Assembly (NCBI RefSeq): GCF_964340395.1
Contig: NC_135551.1
Span: 6,584,463-6,648,462, forward strand
DNA: 64,000 nucleotides
Reading direction: 5' to 3'
Source: Glandiceps talaboti
Lineage: Eukaryota; Hemichordata; Enteropneusta; Spengelidae
Shown here: piece by piece, positions 59,474-64,000 of the stretch
Numbering within the stretch: position 1 is the first letter of the stretch
How the letters are laid out: each line of letters starts with the position of its first letter
The notes under the pieces: model-generated
Told to the model about the DNA's origin: nothing
Database searches by the model: none
What the model saw: only the letters and a program-made list of their open reading frames with translations
Program-made: the position numbers and the translations under genes

Positions 59474-59540
59474 TGTATGTATGTATGTATGTATGTATGT
59501 ATATGTGTGTGCATGTGCGTGCGTGCGCGTGTGTATGTAC
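59444..59540. repeat. (TATG)n microsatellite, then TG/CG-rich run
   Basis: Directly abuts the truncated 5' end of the Penelope-like element. Reads through as His-Thr-Tyr-Ile repeats in spurious frames. Confidence 0.95.
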
Positions 59541-59754
59541 ACACAGATCAATCAATCTATTTATTTATTTATTTATTCATTTATTATTTGGTTGAATGAT
59601 TGATCGATTGAATGATTGTTTTGAAGAAATACACATATTCTGAGTGTGATATTGATCAACTGATTGACTCATTGATTGTGGTGTTATGAAACCATTTTTC
59701 AAGAAAGGATAAAAAGGACGGATACAAAAAGCACAAGATAAAAGTGTAAATCAA

Positions 59755-60360
59755 AACTCATTTACAAATCGAATTGCAGACGGATAAAATATTTTCCTAA
59801 AACGTTCGGTGGATGACTTAATAGTACGATAGATCCGACCAGAGCGTAAATGATTAATAAGACCATGACTTGAATCTTAGCAAGTGTACGCGGTGTTGCC
59901 TTACGTACAGTCCTCGAGCGATATACGGAATCAAGTAAAGGCAGATCGGTTCCAATGATTCTTTCTGCAGTGCGGACAACCTTATCGAGTGAAGTTAACT
60001 CCTCCAGCGTGATGTTCCCCAACCAAACGATGATAGCATTTGTTAAAATATTTTCAATGGTTGAATGATACCAATTGACTAAATTATCTTGGCTTATAAG
60101 GATTTTTTCAGCCGCCTATGAAAATGAAGGCGTTGTTGGGCTTTCTTAACAAGGGGTTCAGTATTGGTACGCCATGAAAAATTGTGTGACATCTTGATGC
60201 CGAGAAATTTAAAAATGCTGAAAATTTCAACATCTACGCCATTTACATTAGTTGGAGGATGAGGCTGGCAAGACAATCTAAAATCAACAGTTACTTCCTT
60301 TGTCTTACCATTATTTTTTACCAAGTTCTGGGGAAAGAATGTATGACGCGACACTAAGCT
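59755..60360 (-). pseudogene. C-terminal fragment of a LINE reverse transcriptase
   Basis: Minus-strand pieces are NNGKTKEVTVDFR, FKFLGIKMSHNFSW and LVKKAQQRLHFHRRLKK. After a shift come NWYHSTIENILTNAIIVWLG and VVRTAERIIGTDLPLLDSVY, and after another shift GLINHLRSGRIYRTI, FRKIFYPSAIRFVNE. This is the C-terminal region common in Rex/L2/CR1-group LINEs. At least two frameshifts make it dead. It is a third LINE family, distinct from those at 527 and 41519. Confidence 0.85.
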
Positions 60361-61835
60361 TATCAGATCTCATTAAATTTGATCGTTCGCTACATTGTGA
60401 TCAAGTCTATTACCATGAGTTTCAACTCGCAGTAAGAAACGGTCGATCGCACCATTGATAGACAGTGCAGTGGGGAAGAAATTTTCTTCTGTACTGTCTA
60501 TTATCGCACGGAAGTCCAGCGACACAGTGACCTTGTGTTCCTAACAGTTACACAAACGTAACGTTAGGCCAATTCAGTCAAAATGTGTTGGAAATGGCTA
60601 GGGGTGTGTTTGTACCCATTGGGTATGAGAAAAGGTTTTCCTTTCTAATCTGAGATTTTCAAAAGAACTGCTCAAGTTTGCGGGTAGATTTATCTTAAAT
60701 TTTTCACAATATCCTTTGCTTACAATTGTTATTTTATTTGTAAAATAACCAACTGTTTTGATTCGATGAGGTCTTAGCTATTCCATCATACGAACTGCCG
60801 TCTTAGTTTAGATAGATCAAGGGTCTCCTTTTCGGTGTGTGGAGTGTCAAGAGTTTGGGTTTGGATTTGGAAGTCTCAGCAGAGTCACCCGATTTCATTT
60901 TACAGAGTTAGGCAGCCGCGGCCCCTCCCCACTCCCGTCTAGGTCACAGCACACACATATTTCAACGAATAACACCGACGGAATGACATCACAGTGAATA
61001 CATGTAAAAAATAAAGCTGATGATAACTCAATACCTAACAATTATTCTTGTCTAATGTACAAAACAACCGTCACTGTACACATAGATTGATACGGATGGT
61101 GCCCGTCAGTCAATATGCGCCTGAAACGACATGGATTATAAATCAACAATTTATCTGTACCTTTAGGAGGTCCATCACGGTAAACTTCAAAGATTCGATG
61201 CACAAACTACTTATTTGATCAAAATCGTTGTTTTCCCAACATCTGCAGACAATTTACAATCAATTTGGAATGTTTTTATTCAAAATACTATTAATGATAA
61301 ACTACACTCACATTGCAAACTCTTTTGTCGGATGCAACTCATTGTCACAATTAAGTGGGACCATATACATGTACCTAAATAAAACAATACCATTGGCCAG
61401 TCACCTTTAAGTATATTACTTCATAATTATGGAGCCATATGCCGGACAAAATTAGTTGTACTCCTGTCAAAAAGTTTCAAGAAAGAGTATAAAGATCTAC
61501 TCTCGATAAATATTTGATTTCGTAACGTTTTCTATTTTTGCCTATCACAAATCTTTTTTATCTTCCATCGTTTGGACATTTATGCAAAATATAATACATT
61601 ATACCAGTAATACAATATTTTCATCGTGTTATGTCGTATTGTAAATGTAAAGTTGCTAGACAAACTTACTTAGTTTATATCTATTTTGCACTCCCGTACC
61701 CTTCAGATAGTTTCGATGTGTGTGAATAAACATTCAATTCAAAATCAGTTATTGCAAAGATGATATGACGCTTACGGGAATATGGATCAAAGATATATTG
61801 GTCATCTTATTTTCTTGTTATTTACACCCTGTTAG
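60361..61835. other. Gene-free stretch
   Basis: No exon, RNA gene or clear repeat is recognised. A short pyrimidine- and GC-rich piece lies near 60920. It is probably intron between the trefoil exon and the exon at 61836. Confidence 0.4.
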
Positions 61836-62144
61836 GTCTAGCCAACATAGCTCCGCTGGCCAGGCTATATCCGGAAGAGTCAATTAAAGGCGTTTATCTA
61901 CTGAATGATGGCATATGTCAACTTGACGATGATTATCTTTTCAATGAAGCTGTTGTATCGGTTGGCGTCATGTACGAGGAGGTAGACTTTAAAACCCGGG
62001 ATATTGTTCCACAGGAGAAATCTATGGCGATTCTTGATCATATTAATTTTTGCATTCCTTATGGACACCAAGAATTTATCATGATAATTTTCTTATTGGG
62101 AATCAATCTACACAGTACCAGAGCGCTGACCAATGATTATTATG
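61836..62144 (+). CDS. Unrecognised phase 1-1 exon of a likely extracellular protein
   Basis: A 309-bp stretch between acceptor TTTACACCCTGTTAG and donor GTAAGTAT is open in one frame, phase 1 at both ends. It encodes LANIAPLARLYPEESIKGVY, LLNDGICQLDDDYLFNEAV, VSVGVMYEEVDFKTRDIVP, a central stretch with FCIPYGHQEF, and MIIFLLGINLHSTRALTNDY. Long open length, good splice sites and matched phase argue for a real exon. It has two cysteines and an amphipathic, partly hydrophobic end. I do not recognise the domain. Joined to the trefoil exon the frame stays open (a new Arg codon forms at the junction), so the two may belong to one gene. Confidence 0.55.
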
Positions 62145-62830
62145 GTAAGTATATCATAAACATTTATTCAATATATAAAGTAGTCTAAAACTTAATTATT
62201 CCGAGGAGAGTGGGGAATTCATTGAACAATAATCATTGGTCAAGAGGACTGATATGTTGTAGCAATAGCTGTAATTGGTCAAAATGGGAAAATCTAGGTC
62301 CTTACTTGAGGTAGGTTATACTACTCCCCCCCCCCGCCAATAAAGGCTATAAAGGTATTTGAACATTACAAGAACCAACATTTGTTTCGTTTTATGTAAT
62401 AAAATAATGGCCGAGTCTCCTAACAGGTGCCTGTCACGAGACACTCCGTAAAATAAAATAAAACATAATGATAGCATAAAGCGCACTTGAATATCAACAA
62501 TAATTTAGTTCATTCATGTGAAAATATTGCCTGGTAAAATACTGTAATAGCTAACAATAACTTGTGTCTGTAATGAATGATGAATATGACACTTTAAACT
62601 CTTGATTGATATTGTAATAATAATTAATCACTCAGACAGTAATTACATTGAATACTACTTGCTGATGAAAATATATAGATGTTTTTAATACCATAATATA
62701 TGTTTTAGTAAATGTACAATATCAATGCTTATGTATATATCCGGGCATATAAATAAACAATGATAAATGATAAATGAAAAATGAAAACATGAAACTGCTA
62801 AGGTGTTCATAAGCCATTCAAAGTATGTCG
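62145..62830. other. Probable intron
   Basis: AT-rich, with no recognised feature. Confidence 0.4.
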
Positions 62831-62835
62831 TGCTT

Positions 62836-63030
62836 ATTGTATTGTATTGTACTGTATTGTATTGTATTGTACTGTATTGTATTGTATTGTATTGTATTGT
62901 ATTGTATTGTATTGTAACGTATCGTATTGTATTGCATTGCATTGCATTGCATTGCATTGTAGCTATTGAATTGTATTGTGAGGTATTGCATCGTATTGTA
63001 TCGTATTATATTGTATTGTATTATATTTCT
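62836..63030. repeat. (ATTGT)n pentanucleotide satellite
   Basis: About 38 units of ATTGT with increasing ATTGC, ATCGT and ACTGT variants toward the right. Confidence 0.95.
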
Positions 63031-63241
63031 TGCATTTTCACTAATGAATGGTTAATCGAATGAATGATTAATTTTTGTGTTGAATTAAAACATATTTAGC
63101 GTGTGATATTGATCTATATTGACTCATTATTTTTTGTGGAGATATAAAACACTTTTTCTTCTTTCCCTGGCTACTTTCTGTCTTTCATCTGTATATAAGT
63201 CTCTCTTTATTGACTAAATAAAGACAGATTGTCCATTACAG

Positions 63242-63474
63242 TCCATGGCAGTAAGATAATGTGCCAACATACACAGGGAGAGATACATGTTGTAAACCAT
63301 ACCGTATGGTGTCTTGTGACATGGCGAGGGAGAATAAATGAACGACTAAAAATTCCATTTGAATGCTACATGAACAGGGTTTTATTATTCCTCAACACCT
63401 TAGCAGACGTCTCTAAAATCAAGAGACTTTTTTCCCATTTGATGTGGTCATCACAATTGTCAATAAATATCTAA
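63242..63474 (+). CDS. Possible terminal exon, unrecognised
   Basis: After an acceptor GTCCATTACAG the phase-1 frame stays open for 77 codons to TAA: HGSKIMCQHTQGEIHVVNH, TVWCLVTWRGR, then PFECYMNRVLLFLN and so on. The phase matches the donor at 62144. The acceptor's pyrimidine tract is weak and no domain is recognised. The true 3' end could instead be an early donor. Confidence 0.3.
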
Positions 63475-64000
63475 TTATATATATATATAGTTTGTAGATT
63501 TACTTAATTACTAAAATTATTTGTAACTGCAATTTCTCGGTTTTATAACATCCTTCATAGCTTTTAAGGATCACCCGATGCGAAATGACGAGTTCGCTGT
63601 TTAGACACAATGGGATTCATTGTGTACACAATAATAAACAACACTATACTACACTACACTATACTACACTACACACGGCATTACACGTGACTTTTGTTAT
63701 CGAAAGTGAACAAACAGGCGATGAGGCAATCGTGGTGGCCTCACTTTAATTCACTTCAATTGATATCCACACCTAAAGACAAGGAAGGGGTTTGTCTTTG
63801 GTGGAGAGTACATGCTCAAAATCTGCCAACGCGGAGGCATTATTGGTAAATCACCCTGGGATATAACTTCAACCTATTCGAATGAAAGTCTTGAAATTAC
63901 TACTAATGTAAATCACGCATTTGACATGACCTCTCAAGTCTCGAAAACATCAGCGTGGTTTATTGCGTACTTTTATTTCAGTATTCATAAGTCGATCGAT
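63475..64000. other. Gene-free end of window
   Basis: A short ACTAC/ACTAT run lies at 63640-63674. A possible acceptor TTTTATTTCAG ends at about 63981, but too little sequence follows to judge. Confidence 0.35.

Noticed and set aside
62685-63063. Asn-Thr-Ile-Gln-Tyr and Ile-Val-Leu-Tyr-Cys repeat proteins
   Set aside because: Translations of the ATTGT satellite.

Overview
The window looks like AT-rich intergenic and intronic DNA from a marine invertebrate animal. Host coding sequence is sparse: small exons with GT-AG borders, most of them phase 1-1, carrying animal extracellular modules (a six-cysteine LDL-receptor class A repeat, a trefoil-like six-cysteine domain, a secretory signal peptide). 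The rest is microsatellites, minisatellites, foldback repeats and retroelements of several classes: CR1/L2-like LINEs, a DIRS/Ngaro-type tyrosine-recombinase retrotransposon and a Penelope-like element. A deuterostome such as a hemichordate, amphioxus or echinoderm would fit, but the sequence does not name the species.

Layout. 0.5-3.6 kb: an almost intact LINE ORF2 (endonuclease plus reverse transcriptase) on +. 3.6-20 kb: mostly gene-free DNA with tandem repeats and one good host exon, an LDLa module at 7293-7412. 20.2-56.4 kb: three tandem copies (A, B, C) of one large segment. A (20198-29946) and B (29947-38772) are nearly identical. C (38773-56442) is more diverged and inflated by three later insertions: a 1.2-kb LINE fragment, a 3.9-kb foldback element and a 6.15-kb DIRS/Ngaro element. 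Copies A and B act as natural empty sites and fix the ends of all three insertions closely.

Each segment carries a small set of possible host exons on +: a signal-peptide exon ending in phase 1, two related exons that can follow it, and a phase-0 exon ending in a stop. Next to them is an old decayed LINE that was there before the duplication. Copy C is broken: its ATG is lost, a LINE sits in its first intron and the foldback element splits its last exon.

57.4-63.5 kb: a trefoil exon, an unrecognised 309-bp exon and a possible terminal exon, all phase 1 and splice-compatible with the upstream signal-peptide exons. Together they suggest a secreted or cell-surface mosaic gene. A decayed Penelope-like element and a decayed LINE, both on -, lie between these exons.

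The points most worth a second look are the foldback element with satellite-built inverted repeats, the DIRS/Ngaro element with an SGNH-hydrolase ORF upstream of gag, and the tandem array of signal-peptide exons feeding an unrecognised exon set.
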